Source of the DNA: a virus
Virus record (IMG/VR): IMGVR_UViG_3300030108_001226
Location: 1-24,814 of that record
Direction: 5' to 3' (one strand)
Length of the DNA: 24,814 nt
In this document: in pieces, positions 5,951 through 12,111 of the stretch
Layout: the number at the start of each line of letters is the position of its first letter
Position numbering within the stretch: the first letter of the stretch is position 1
Made by a program: the position numbers and the translations under genes
The notes under the pieces: model-generated
The model's input: the letters and a program-made list of their open reading frames with translations, nothing else
Database searches by the model: none
What the model was told of the DNA's origin: nothing

Positions 5951-6949
5951 ATGAAAAAACTTAAATTACTTGATACTTTCAGTGGTATAGGAGGATTTTC
6001 TTATGCTGCTGAAAAACTTGTTGGCGGTTTTGAAACTACACAATTTGTTGAAAATGATCCATACTGTCAAAAAGTATTAAAAAAACACTGGCCAAACGTA
6101 CCTATTCACGATGACATCAGAACATTTACAGCAGAGCCTTTTCAATTTGACGCAGTTTGCGGAGGATTTCCGTGCCAGGACATCAGTACAGCAGGCCGAG
6201 GCAAAGGCATCACGAAAGAAACCAGATCAGGTCTTTTTTACGAACTCATCAGAATCGTACGCATGGTACGACCCAAATACGTCATCTTGGAAAACGTGGC
6301 AGCGATCCTTAATAACGGATTGGACATCGTTCTCGGAGAGCTTTCCGAAGCAGGGTACGATGCGGAATGGGCAGTTATATCTGCAAGTTCACTGGGAGCC
6401 TGTCACCAGCGTTCGAGATGGTTCTGTGTTGCCTACCCCAATAGCAAGCAAAGCAGTGGAACAAAGAACCAGATTCAATCAGGGAGGATATTCTCTTCGA
6501 GCAGCATTAGATCGGGAAATGTTGCCTACCCCAACAACAATGGATCATTTGCCACAGAGAAGTCCCGAAGCGCTGAAAAGACAGATGGAGGGGCCGAGGA
6601 AAGGCAGAACGAAACTTGCCAATCTCAGAGAGGCAGTGAATCCAGAGACACAAAAACTATTCAACTCAATGCTACCGACCCCGACAGCCTCAGAACACAA
6701 AGCAAGAATTACAAACCAAACAACGCAAGCTGGAAAATGCCTATCAGCGATGGCAAGACGAAACGAACTCTCAACCCCAACTGGAGAGGATATGTTTCTA
6801 AATGCGTCATTCGTAGAGGAGATGATGGGTTACGAGGTCGGATGGACAGACTTAAAGCATTAGGAAATTCCGTTGTGCCACAGGTAGCTGCTATACCACT
6901 GCAAAGAGTGAAAGATATACATGAGCAGTTGACAAGTGTTGACCGTTAG
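5951..6949 (+). CDS. DNA (cytosine-5) methyltransferase
   Basis: Transfers a methyl group from S-adenosylmethionine to C5 of cytosine; in phages this usually protects DNA from host restriction. Of 332 residues, motif I is DTFSGIGGFS (8-17) and motif IV is GGFPCQDIS (71-79, nucleophile C75). Motif VI is ENV (114-116), motif VIII is QRSRWFCVA (153-161), and motifs IX/X are RLKALGNSVVPQ (300-311). The segment between VIII and IX (about 165-280), where the target-recognition domain should lie, is polar and low-complexity with repeated PN motifs. Exactly there, a second long frame is open. Composition changes within the gene: by hand count 35 of 110 bases are G/C at 5951-6060, against 55 of 110 at 6161-6270. 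GGAGG lies 7-11 nt before the ATG. Sequence specificity is unknown. Confidence 0.9.
   Translation: MKKLKLLDTFSGIGGFSYAAEKLVGGFETTQFVENDPYCQKVLKKHWPNVPIHDDIRTFTAEPFQFDAVCGGFPCQDISTAGRGKGITKETRSGLFYELIRIVRMVRPKYVILENVAAILNNGLDIVLGELSEAGYDAEWAVISASSLGACHQRSRWFCVAYPNSKQSSGTKNQIQSGRIFSSSSIRSGNVAYPNNNGSFATEKSRSAEKTDGGAEERQNETCQSQRGSESRDTKTIQLNATDPDSLRTQSKNYKPNNASWKMPISDGKTKRTLNPNWRGYVSKCVIRRGDDGLRGRMDRLKALGNSVVPQVAAIPLQRVKDIHEQLTSVDR
6111..6863 (+). CDS. Overprinted protein nested in the methyltransferase gene (+1 frame)
   Basis: A 250-codon frame lying wholly inside the methyltransferase gene. The product is protein-like, with family-type motifs: YDPNTSSWKTWQ (53-64), WTSFSESFPKQGTMRNGQLY (71-90), and LPTP at 107-110, 138-141 and 188-191 with a fourth, divergent copy STPT at 221-224. 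It ends in FVEEMMGYEVGWTDLKH (234-250). From memory, proteins with SSWKTSQ, FSETWPRSGMMRNG, LPTPTASD and LMGFPIGWTDL occur in many phages, some free-standing and often near a methyltransferase; their function is unknown to me. The ATG at 6111 lacks a clear ribosome binding site, so the true start may be later, but conserved parts begin by residue 45. A frame merely mirrored by methyltransferase codons is the main alternative. Confidence 0.7.
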   Translation: MTSEHLQQSLFNLTQFAEDFRARTSVQQAEAKASRKKPDQVFFTNSSESYAWYDPNTSSWKTWQRSLITDWTSFSESFPKQGTMRNGQLYLQVHWEPVTSVRDGSVLPTPIASKAVEQRTRFNQGGYSLRAALDREMLPTPTTMDHLPQRSPEALKRQMEGPRKGRTKLANLREAVNPETQKLFNSMLPTPTASEHKARITNQTTQAGKCLSAMARRNELSTPTGEDMFLNASFVEEMMGYEVGWTDLKH

Positions 6950-6981
6950 TTATTATTAAAAAGCCCCTGAAAACCAACCCC

Positions 6982-7119
6982 ATGAAACATTTATTTCTTT
7001 ACATCTGTATTTTTGGCATAGGATATTTTGCACTTACAGATTCATTACTTCAATCTACCAAGATAGATTGTTTTACATATAATGTCGAGGCTGCCTGCCA
7101 GGAGCTTGCCAGAAAATGA
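6982..7119 (+). CDS. Small membrane or exported protein
   Basis: A 45-residue protein. Residues 2-20 are strongly hydrophobic (HLFLYICIFGIGYFALT), giving one transmembrane segment or an uncleaved signal anchor. The rest is short and holds two cysteines (C30, C39). Its TGA overlaps the next ATG as ATGA at 7116-7119, which supports real translation and coupling. There is no obvious Shine-Dalgarno sequence before the ATG. I do not recognise the family. Confidence 0.55.
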   Translation: MKHLFLYICIFGIGYFALTDSLLQSTKIDCFTYNVEAACQELARK

Positions 7120-7403
7120 TGAGTGAATATGATCTTGGTTTGCGCTTCCATAAACAACCGAGGAAGAAGCGACCAACCCCTGAACGCTCCGACCTCGGCA
7201 ACCCAATTTTAACCATGACCGATAAAGAAATCTTCAATACATTTGCATCTGTTATTGATTCTCCAGACGCATCACCTTTTCTAAAGAGACTTGCACAGGC
7301 TGGTCTTGTTGCGATGCCACAGGACAAGGCACTTATTTTGAAAACATGGCCTCGGATAATGATGCAATATGGCCCTCACACAAAGAGGTACTCAGACTCA
7401 TGA
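7116..7403 (+). CDS. Hypothetical protein, coupled to the exonuclease
   Basis: A 95-residue protein that I do not recognise. The first 30 residues are basic and proline-rich; the remainder is predicted helical (DKEIFNTFASVIDS, SPFLKRLAQAGLVA), with no known motif. It starts at an ATGATG overlapping the preceding stop, with AGGAGC (7099-7104) upstream as ribosome binding site. It ends in an ATGA overlap with the RecE-like exonuclease. Its place within the recombination cassette suggests an accessory role there; this is inferred from position only. Confidence 0.7.
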   Translation: MMSEYDLGLRFHKQPRKKRPTPERSDLGNPILTMTDKEIFNTFASVIDSPDASPFLKRLAQAGLVAMPQDKALILKTWPRIMMQYGPHTKRYSDS

Positions 7404-8203
7404 CAACAGGATCAATTCAAATTTCAAACGAAAACTACCATGCTGATGATGCGATCTCAGCATCCATGAAAAAAGTAATGGTAAAGCATGGCCCTAAGGC
7501 ATACTGGAACTCTTTTCTTAATCCTGACAGGCCAGAACATAAACCGACAAGTGCAATGCTCTTGGGAACATTAACTCATTGTGCAGTTTTAGAGCCTGAT
7601 GAACTGACAAAAAGGTTTGTTGCAGTATCATCCAGGACAACCAAGAAAGGCAAAGAGGAGGCAAAAGAAGCTGAAGCAAAAGGTCTTACGGCTGTCACTG
7701 AAGCTGATATGGAAAATGCGATCAAGATGAGAGATGCTGTGTTTTCAGAACCTCATGCCAAGAAGTTACTTAGCTTTGGTATTGCAGAGAAATCATATTG
7801 GTGGGATGACAAGGCTACTGGTTTGACCTGTAAGTGCCGACCTGATTGGCTTAACAAAGATATTATTGTAGATCTTAAAACAAGTAGATCAGGAGCAAAC
7901 CCTAGAGACTTTGCAAAAGCAGTGGCAAATTTTACCTACCATTTGCAGGCGAAACATTATCTCAATGGCATTCCATCAGCAAAGAGATTTATCTTTCTTG
8001 TGGTGCAATCTGAATATCCATTTGATGTCGGGTTATGGGAGTTGGATGATGATGCCTTGAAAGAAGGCCAAAAATTGTCCAGGGAAGCTTTGGACAAGAT
8101 TGCCGAATGTCGCCTGCTTGATGATTGGCCAAGCTGGTGTCAAACAGGAGTTCAATCTTTATCCTTGCCCCGATGGGCATTTTCAACCCCTTTAGAAAAA
8201 TGA
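7400..8203 (+). CDS. RecE-like PD-(D/E)XK exonuclease
   Basis: A 267-residue nuclease of the exodeoxyribonuclease VIII/RecE-like PDDEXK family. Such enzymes resect double-strand ends to give 3' single strands for annealing. Visible: LGTLTHCAVLEP (55-66, with H60), CRPDW (146-150, catalytic D149), IVDLKTS (156-162, D158 and K160) and YHLQAKHY (180-187, the Q..Y helix). I chose ATG 7400 because it overlaps the preceding stop as ATGA and AGAGGT lies about 10 nt upstream; an in-frame ATG at 7346 would overlap the previous gene by 58 nt. It is coupled by another ATGA to the Rad52-like annealing protein, so the two form a two-component recombination system like RecE/RecT or Red alpha/beta. Confidence 0.87.
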   Translation: MTTGSIQISNENYHADDAISASMKKVMVKHGPKAYWNSFLNPDRPEHKPTSAMLLGTLTHCAVLEPDELTKRFVAVSSRTTKKGKEEAKEAEAKGLTAVTEADMENAIKMRDAVFSEPHAKKLLSFGIAEKSYWWDDKATGLTCKCRPDWLNKDIIVDLKTSRSGANPRDFAKAVANFTYHLQAKHYLNGIPSAKRFIFLVVQSEYPFDVGLWELDDDALKEGQKLSREALDKIAECRLLDDWPSWCQTGVQSLSLPRWAFSTPLEK

Positions 8204-8844
8204 GTTTTACACAAAAACAGGTTGAGTTACTACAACAACCTATCGACAAAAAAAATGTAGAAACAAGAGATGGCAACAGAGATGGTACATTGCAACTATC
8301 TTATGTCGAGGGATGGCACGTTATAAACGAGGCCAATCGTATATTTGGTTTTGATGGATGGTCTTGCGAAACTATAGAAACAACTATGGTCAATGCAGAA
8401 CCCGACAATGTTACTTATACGGCAAAAGTAAGAATTACTGTTGGTAATGTAGTAAGAGAAGGCACAGGAGCAGGGCATGGTAATACAAAACAAGGTATCG
8501 GTATCAATATTGAATCTGCAATAAAGGAAGCGGAAACTGATGCAAAAAAACGTGCATTGATGAGTTTTGGAAATCAATTTGGCCTGTCTTTATATGATAA
8601 AGACAAGGCATGGTCTAAAACTGAGGACAGCAAACCAGCTACCACCTCCAGTGATAAACCGATTGACAGATCCGAAAGTGAAAAGTTCATCAAAGAATGT
8701 GAAGCCTTTATTAATAAACCAGCTAATAAAACCAAGCTGGGGATATTAAAGAAAAACATTTCCAAACGATATGAAGCTAAAACTATTAGTGAAGATCAAA
8801 GAGATGGATTACTGACACTTATTTTAGAGAAGGAGGATTCATGA
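8200..8844 (+). CDS. Rad52/22-type single-strand annealing protein
   Basis: A 214-residue protein whose first 140 residues match the Rad52/22 annealing domain. Visible: VEGWHVINEANRIFGFDGWS (36-55), the strand pair TYTAKVRITV (72-81), then REGTGAG (86-92), and AIKEAETDAKKRALMSFGNQFG (107-128), the family signature helix, then LYDKD. Such proteins form rings on single-stranded DNA and anneal complementary strands without ATP. The C-terminal 75 residues are a charged linker and helices, often the partner-binding tail. I chose ATG 8200 because of its ATGA overlap with the exonuclease stop; an in-frame ATG 25 codons earlier would lie inside that gene. It works with the RecE-like exonuclease upstream. 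Confidence 0.88.
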   Translation: MSFTQKQVELLQQPIDKKNVETRDGNRDGTLQLSYVEGWHVINEANRIFGFDGWSCETIETTMVNAEPDNVTYTAKVRITVGNVVREGTGAGHGNTKQGIGINIESAIKEAETDAKKRALMSFGNQFGLSLYDKDKAWSKTEDSKPATTSSDKPIDRSESEKFIKECEAFINKPANKTKLGILKKNISKRYEAKTISEDQRDGLLTLILEKEDS

Positions 8845-9035
8845 ATGAACTGATCACATCAGATCAACTGGCTGAAGAGCTTGGTGTAAAACCTCAAACT
8901 GTGCGACTTTGGCGAACCAAAACTCGCAAGGGTCATCCCAGTGGCCCGAAATGGATTGTCATTCTTAACAACACTATTCGGTATAACCGAGAAGATATTG
9001 AGGATTGGCAAAACAAAACTAACAACCCTAACTAA
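8841..9035 (+). CDS. Small helix-turn-helix (excisionase/MerR-like) protein
   Basis: A 64-residue winged helix-turn-helix protein: LITSDQLAEELGVKPQTVRLWRTK (4-27), then a wing and INGRY-type end (IRYNREDIEDWQ, 46-57). This is the standard layout of small excisionase-like or helix_turn_helix_17 proteins. AAGGAGG at 8830-8836 is a strong ribosome binding site, and the ATG overlaps the Rad52-like stop as ATGA. No integrase is present, so it could be a transcription regulator or DNA-bending accessory rather than an excisionase. Confidence 0.82.
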   Translation: MNELITSDQLAEELGVKPQTVRLWRTKTRKGHPSGPKWIVILNNTIRYNREDIEDWQNKTNNPN

Positions 9036-9044
9036 CTAATTCAA

Positions 9045-9350
9045 ATGGAATCAGCATTTACAGCACGTTTCAAATTTATTGCAAACAGAAAGAAAAAAAG
9101 CGGAAACGATTGTGACCGTTATTTATTGATTGACTACACTCCAGAAGAGGCAAGAAAGGCAGCCAAGTGGCTTATCGCTCAAGCTGATGCCTGCGATACT
9201 CCAGGAGGATCTACTATCAGAAAATATAGCTCTAGAACAGACTATGAAGAAATCCCTGGGTTTACCATCTTTGGCAGCCAATGGTCTATTGATCCACATT
9301 CTGAGGAAGAATGGGTTGATGGCCGTGGCACGATAGCACCGAGAGCCTAA
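9045..9350 (+). CDS. Hypothetical protein, last gene of early operon
   Basis: A 101-residue protein of unknown function. It begins with strands (FTARFKFIAN) and a basic stretch, then DRYLLIDYTPEEARKAAKWLIAQADAC (24-50). The acidic C-terminal half ends in DGRGTIAPRA. No catalytic or membrane motif is evident. It lies 9 nt after the HTH gene and 8 nt before a terminator hairpin, so it closes the operon that began upstream. Confidence 0.7.
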   Translation: MESAFTARFKFIANRKKKSGNDCDRYLLIDYTPEEARKAAKWLIAQADACDTPGGSTIRKYSSRTDYEEIPGFTIFGSQWSIDPHSEEEWVDGRGTIAPRA

Positions 9351-9358
9351 CTTTATAT

Positions 9359-9379
9359 GGGGCATTATGCCCCTTTTTT
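9359..9379 (+). terminator. Rho-independent terminator
   Basis: GGGGC (9359-9363), ATTAT loop, GCCCC (9369-9373), then six T residues (9374-9379). With one central base unpaired the symmetry extends to GGGGCAT/ATGCCCC. It starts 8 nt after the stop of the early operon's last gene. Confidence 0.85.
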
Positions 9380-9395
9380 ATTTATGGAGCAAAAA

Positions 9396-9980
9396 ATGAC
9401 TATAACACCAATTCCAACTGTAGTAAATGGCATCAAATTTCGATCAAGACTTGAAGCTAGATGGTCAATTTTTTTTGATGGTTTAAATTTAAAATGGTAT
9501 TACGAATATCAAGGTTTTAAAATTAATGATGTTTGGTACGTTCCAGATTTTTTAATTATTACACCTAGCAATGAACAACATTGGATAGAGATAAAACCAT
9601 TTAATGAAACATATAATTTGAAATATGATTTATTTAAAAAATCTATAAATGGAAGATGCTCTTTGCTTTCGGGTGATCCTCTAGATTATTTATTATATAA
9701 ACATGAACCTTATATGCCATGCCCAAGATGTGGAAATTGGCTCGAATATCAAGACTTTCATTATTCAGGTTGGGGCGGTAAAGGTCATGGTGTTTTTTGT
9801 AATTACTGTGATGAAGAAACTCCTTATGGCCGAGATAATCCCAAGCAAACAGATGGAATATTATCTATGGAGTATGAACCATACAAAGGAATCTTGGTTT
9901 ATAAAAAAGAGGATATGGAATTTTATGAAGATTTTGTTTGGGATATTGCAAGAAAAGTAAGGAGACTTAGGTTAAATTAA
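9396..9980 (+). CDS. PD-(D/E)XK nuclease-like protein with zinc ribbon
   Basis: A 194-residue protein. The N-terminal part resembles a phage PD-(D/E)XK fold: FRSRLEARW (15-23, E20), a strand YEYQGF (36-41), YVPDFLI (48-54, D51) and WIEIKPF (63-69, E65 and K67). A zinc-ribbon-like cysteine set follows: CPRC (109-112) and CNYC (135-138). The C-terminal 50 residues carry no known motif. I chose ATG 9396 because GGAG (9386-9389) is well spaced; earlier in-frame ATGs at 9357 and 9384 fall in or next to the terminator. A DNA-cutting or repair role is likely from the fold; the substrate is unknown. It lies beyond the terminator, so it probably needs its own promoter or read-through. Confidence 0.72.
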   Translation: MTITPIPTVVNGIKFRSRLEARWSIFFDGLNLKWYYEYQGFKINDVWYVPDFLIITPSNEQHWIEIKPFNETYNLKYDLFKKSINGRCSLLSGDPLDYLLYKHEPYMPCPRCGNWLEYQDFHYSGWGGKGHGVFCNYCDEETPYGRDNPKQTDGILSMEYEPYKGILVYKKEDMEFYEDFVWDIARKVRRLRLN

Positions 9981-9985
9981 TTTTT

Positions 9986-10132
9986 ATGAAAAATAAAGAC
10001 CTGATCAAAAATTATTATGACCAGCTTGCAGAATTACAGAAACAATACTGGTTTGAAGGTATGGAAACCAAGGAATATTGTGTAAGATATGATGCTATAA
10101 ATAAAAGGATAGCGGAACTAGAAAATGAGTGA
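9986..10132 (+). CDS. Small helical hypothetical protein
   Basis: A 48-residue protein, almost all predicted helix (LIKNYYDQLAELQKQYW, YDAINKRIAELENE), highly charged. It starts 5 nt after the nuclease-like gene and overlaps the next ATG by 8 nt, so it fits the operon. No family is recognised and no Shine-Dalgarno sequence is clear. Confidence 0.5.
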   Translation: MKNKDLIKNYYDQLAELQKQYWFEGMETKEYCVRYDAINKRIAELENE

Positions 10133-10409
10133 TTCAAAAAAACTTAGAAAGTTGAAAGAAATCAGACGTAAAAACTTAGAAAGAAACCTACTAGATGTTC
10201 AGCTAAAAGGACAGGATCATTATGTGTTCATCAATGAAAGAAATAAGGCACAGGTTGTTAATAAAGATGGGGCATGGATTACTGAACACATCAAAACATC
10301 AATACTGAAGTTTAATTATGAAATTGATAAGATTGAAAAGATGTTGGTAAAAGATTTTACAAAAGAAGAACTTAAGGAATACGAAAAAAGCTTTTCAAAG
10401 GATTCTTAG
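10125..10409 (+). CDS. Hypothetical charged protein
   Basis: A 94-residue basic protein. A lysine/arginine-rich helix opens it (KKLRKLKEIRRKNLERN), a beta-like middle follows (DHYVFINERNKAQVVNKDGAW), and charged helices close it. I do not recognise it. Its 3' end overlaps the convergent gene at 10372 by 38 nt, so opposing transcripts meet here. Confidence 0.6.
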   Translation: MSDSKKLRKLKEIRRKNLERNLLDVQLKGQDHYVFINERNKAQVVNKDGAWITEHIKTSILKFNYEIDKIEKMLVKDFTKEELKEYEKSFSKDS

Positions 10410-10647
10410 GTTTTCTTTGCCTCATTTCTACTACAACACGATTTGCTTCTAGCTCTATAAGCCTGTTTAATATTGAGGCCATAAAAATATCCTGATCAAA
10501 CTTTTTTCTGACTAGGTGAGTGCAATATCTTTTTATATCAACCAAATCATCAGCTTTCATTATTTCCCTGCATTGCATTTCTATCTCCAGTTCCAATTCA
10601 GGAGGTGCTGGTTCTATATTTATGTTGAGAAATTTAGTTATTTTCAT
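10372..10647 (-). CDS. Hypothetical helical protein
   Basis: A 91-residue protein with an acidic, proline-containing N-terminal part (NIEPAPPELELEIEMQC), helices (LVDIKRYCTHLVRKKFDQDIFMASILNRLIELEANRVV) and a basic tail. No known motif is visible. Its ATG overlaps the stop of the gene at 10644-10838 as ATGA, so the two are translationally coupled on the minus strand. Confidence 0.65.
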   Translation of the reverse strand: MKITKFLNINIEPAPPELELEIEMQCREIMKADDLVDIKRYCTHLVRKKFDQDIFMASILNRLIELEANRVVVEMRQRKPKNPLKSFFRIP

Positions 10648-10838
10648 TTTACTGGAAATAATTTTTCTTCAATCATCTTGACGATGGCATCATCAACGTC
10701 ATTATCTGACTTGGCACTTAAGTCTTTTAAAAGTGACAAACAGGCTTTGCGTAGCGATTCACTCTTGCCGAACTTGATGAGCAGATTGATTAGAAACTTT
10801 GACATTGGTTTTTTTGTGTTACTTTCCAAACATACCAA
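10644..10838 (-). CDS. Hypothetical small protein with DNDVDD motif
   Basis: A 64-residue protein. From residue 12 it reads as amphipathic helices (MSKFLINLLIKFGKSESLRKACLSLLKDL) followed by SDNDVDDAIVKMIEEKL. I have seen similar helix-plus-TDNDVDD proteins in phage structural or lysis regions, but I cannot name a function. The start may be the ATG at 10805 rather than 10838; neither has a strong ribosome binding site. It is followed by a coupled partner gene (ATGA). Confidence 0.65.
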   Translation of the reverse strand: MVCLESNTKKPMSKFLINLLIKFGKSESLRKACLSLLKDLSAKSDNDVDDAIVKMIEEKLFPVK

Positions 10839-10916
10839 TAATTGCTAGATTTGGCACATAGCTGTTTGTTAAGCAGTGGTCAATGCTTAGAGATACCCAC
10901 AGGCAGCTTTTTTAAT

Positions 10917-11159
10917 ATGGAAGAAGAAGAAAAAGAAAGTAAAGATTATTTCGGACACGCAATCCGATTTATTATTCTTTGCTGGGCTTTGTCAGTTATG
11001 ACTCTTGGATACATGGAAAGAATCAGGCTTGACACTTTTGCAGCAGGCCTCGTTGGGAATATCGCATCTTCTTATGGGATAGCTGTGAAGGGTAAAAATA
11101 ACAACACAAAAAAATCAGTTATAGTAGATAATAAGAACAACAAAGTTGGTATCAAATGA
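10917..11159 (+). CDS. Small membrane protein, holin-like in layout
   Basis: An 80-residue protein from ATG 10917; the frame is open 25 codons earlier, but that part has no protein character. An acidic N-terminus (MEEEEKESKD) is followed by a transmembrane helix at 15-32 (AIRFIILCWALSVMTLGY), a weaker hydrophobic segment at 41-57 (FAAGLVGNIASSYGIAV) and a basic tail. Two membrane segments with a charged tail fit a holin-like protein, but the neighbours are secreted-type proteins, not a lysin. It overlaps the next gene as ATGA. The 78-nt gap before it, between divergent genes, should hold a promoter, but I see no convincing boxes. Confidence 0.6.
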   Translation: MEEEEKESKDYFGHAIRFIILCWALSVMTLGYMERIRLDTFAAGLVGNIASSYGIAVKGKNNNTKKSVIVDNKNNKVGIK

Positions 11160-11683
11160 AAAGACTACTGCCTTTTATATTTCTTGTATCTGCGCCAGCT
11201 TATGCGGACATCAATCACTCAATCCAGAATGTTGTCTCGGTCAGTACATTAGGAGCAAGTTCAACAAGTAATCGGGTGGGTACGACCTTTTCTGCATCAG
11301 GTACAAACGTAACACCAAAAGCAAATACAGTAACAGATGCTATTGGAACTCTTGATCTTACTGACGCTGCAATAACTAATGGCGTTCCTACGATTGACTA
11401 TACAACTTCTTACTCAGTTACAAATAATGGGGATGCATGGTCTGTGTCAGAAAGCTATATTCAAGGAGATTCTATCCCTACAAGTTTTTTAGCCACAACG
11501 GTTACTAATGGTGTTGTACCAGCTTTACCAATATTTGGAGATACCACAACTGTGAGTGGTGGAGATATTGGCACTACAGCCATGACAATGGATTCTGGAG
11601 GTGCGATGACAGTTAACTTATCTGCTACAGGAGCAGGGGTTACAGCCCAGATGTCAAGCACTATAAAACTTGAAATTGATTGA
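11156..11683 (+). CDS. Secreted Ser/Thr-rich protein with signal peptide
   Basis: A 175-residue protein. Residues 1-18 form a clear signal peptide (MKRLLPFIFLVSAPAYA, then D), with AYA at the cleavage site. The mature part is rich in Ser, Thr, Gly and Val in alternating beta-like strands and lacks cysteines. NNGDAWSVSESYIQGDSIPTSF aligns with GEAFSITENFLAPGLDATST of the next gene, and RVGTTFSASGTNV aligns with RTGYSYSLQGNNI, so the two look like diverged tandem copies. The start overlaps the preceding stop (ATGA). I recall similar proteins in marine cyanophages but know no function. Surface or envelope location is inferred from the signal peptide. Confidence 0.75.
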   Translation: MKRLLPFIFLVSAPAYADINHSIQNVVSVSTLGASSTSNRVGTTFSASGTNVTPKANTVTDAIGTLDLTDAAITNGVPTIDYTTSYSVTNNGDAWSVSESYIQGDSIPTSFLATTVTNGVVPALPIFGDTTTVSGGDIGTTAMTMDSGGAMTVNLSATGAGVTAQMSSTIKLEID

Positions 11684-12111
11684 TGAAATGGCTGGTAATA
11701 TTTTTATTTGGCATACCTAGTGCTTATGCAGGGGGTATTACTCCATCGTTCTCTACAGGCCAGATGGAATCTTCAAGCTCCAGCAAGACCATTATTGTGG
11801 AGACCATTGTTACAGAAAACTACCGCACAGGTTACTCATACAGTTTGCAAGGAAATAATATACAAGTTAAAGAAGGAACAGTTATATCACCTGATGCAAC
11901 CTATACAAACACACAGACAGTTAATGGAGTTTCATTCAAATGGGTAACTCCAGATTTACCGACAAAACCTCAATGGGAGATCAAAGATGCAGGCGAAGCT
12001 TTCAGCATAACGGAGAATTTTCTTGCTCCAGGACTAGATGCAACAAGCACTATTCAGCGCACCATAAATACAGAAAGTCAAAGCACAAGCTTATCAATTT
12101 TTTCAAATTAA
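11683..12111 (+). CDS. Secreted protein, paralogue of the upstream gene
   Basis: A 142-residue protein from ATG 11683, which overlaps the preceding TGA by one base (TGATG). Signal peptide: MKWLVIFLFGIPSAYA, then GG. The mature part is a Ser/Thr-rich beta-type domain, 30 residues shorter than its upstream relative. It shares the order of motifs SxSGxNI-like (SLQGNNI), then a GEAFSITENF strand and a TSTIxxTI end. The two tandem genes have complete frames. Downstream, the next frame begins to look like protein only at the end of this gene. Confidence 0.75.
   Translation: MKWLVIFLFGIPSAYAGGITPSFSTGQMESSSSSKTIIVETIVTENYRTGYSYSLQGNNIQVKEGTVISPDATYTNTQTVNGVSFKWVTPDLPTKPQWEIKDAGEAFSITENFLAPGLDATSTIQRTINTESQSTSLSIFSN

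Noticed and set aside
7346-7399. Longer N-terminus for the RecE-like exonuclease
   Set aside because: The extra 18 residues overlap the preceding gene, whereas ATG 7400 gives an ATGA overlap and a good ribosome binding site.
9703-9960. 85-codon ORF nested in the nuclease/zinc-ribbon gene
   Set aside because: Unlike the methyltransferase case, it has no recognisable motifs and a random-looking Met/Ile/Trp-rich composition, while the main frame has catalytic and zinc motifs.
11940-12092. N-terminal extension of the third secreted protein
   Set aside because: The residues are rich in Arg, Cys and Ser and are simply the out-of-frame reading of the preceding secreted protein; the signal peptide comes after them.
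12090-12111. Programmed -1 frameshift joining the second and third secreted proteins at the T run
   Set aside because: The codon phase at the T run does not give a standard slippery heptamer, and both proteins carry their own signal peptides.
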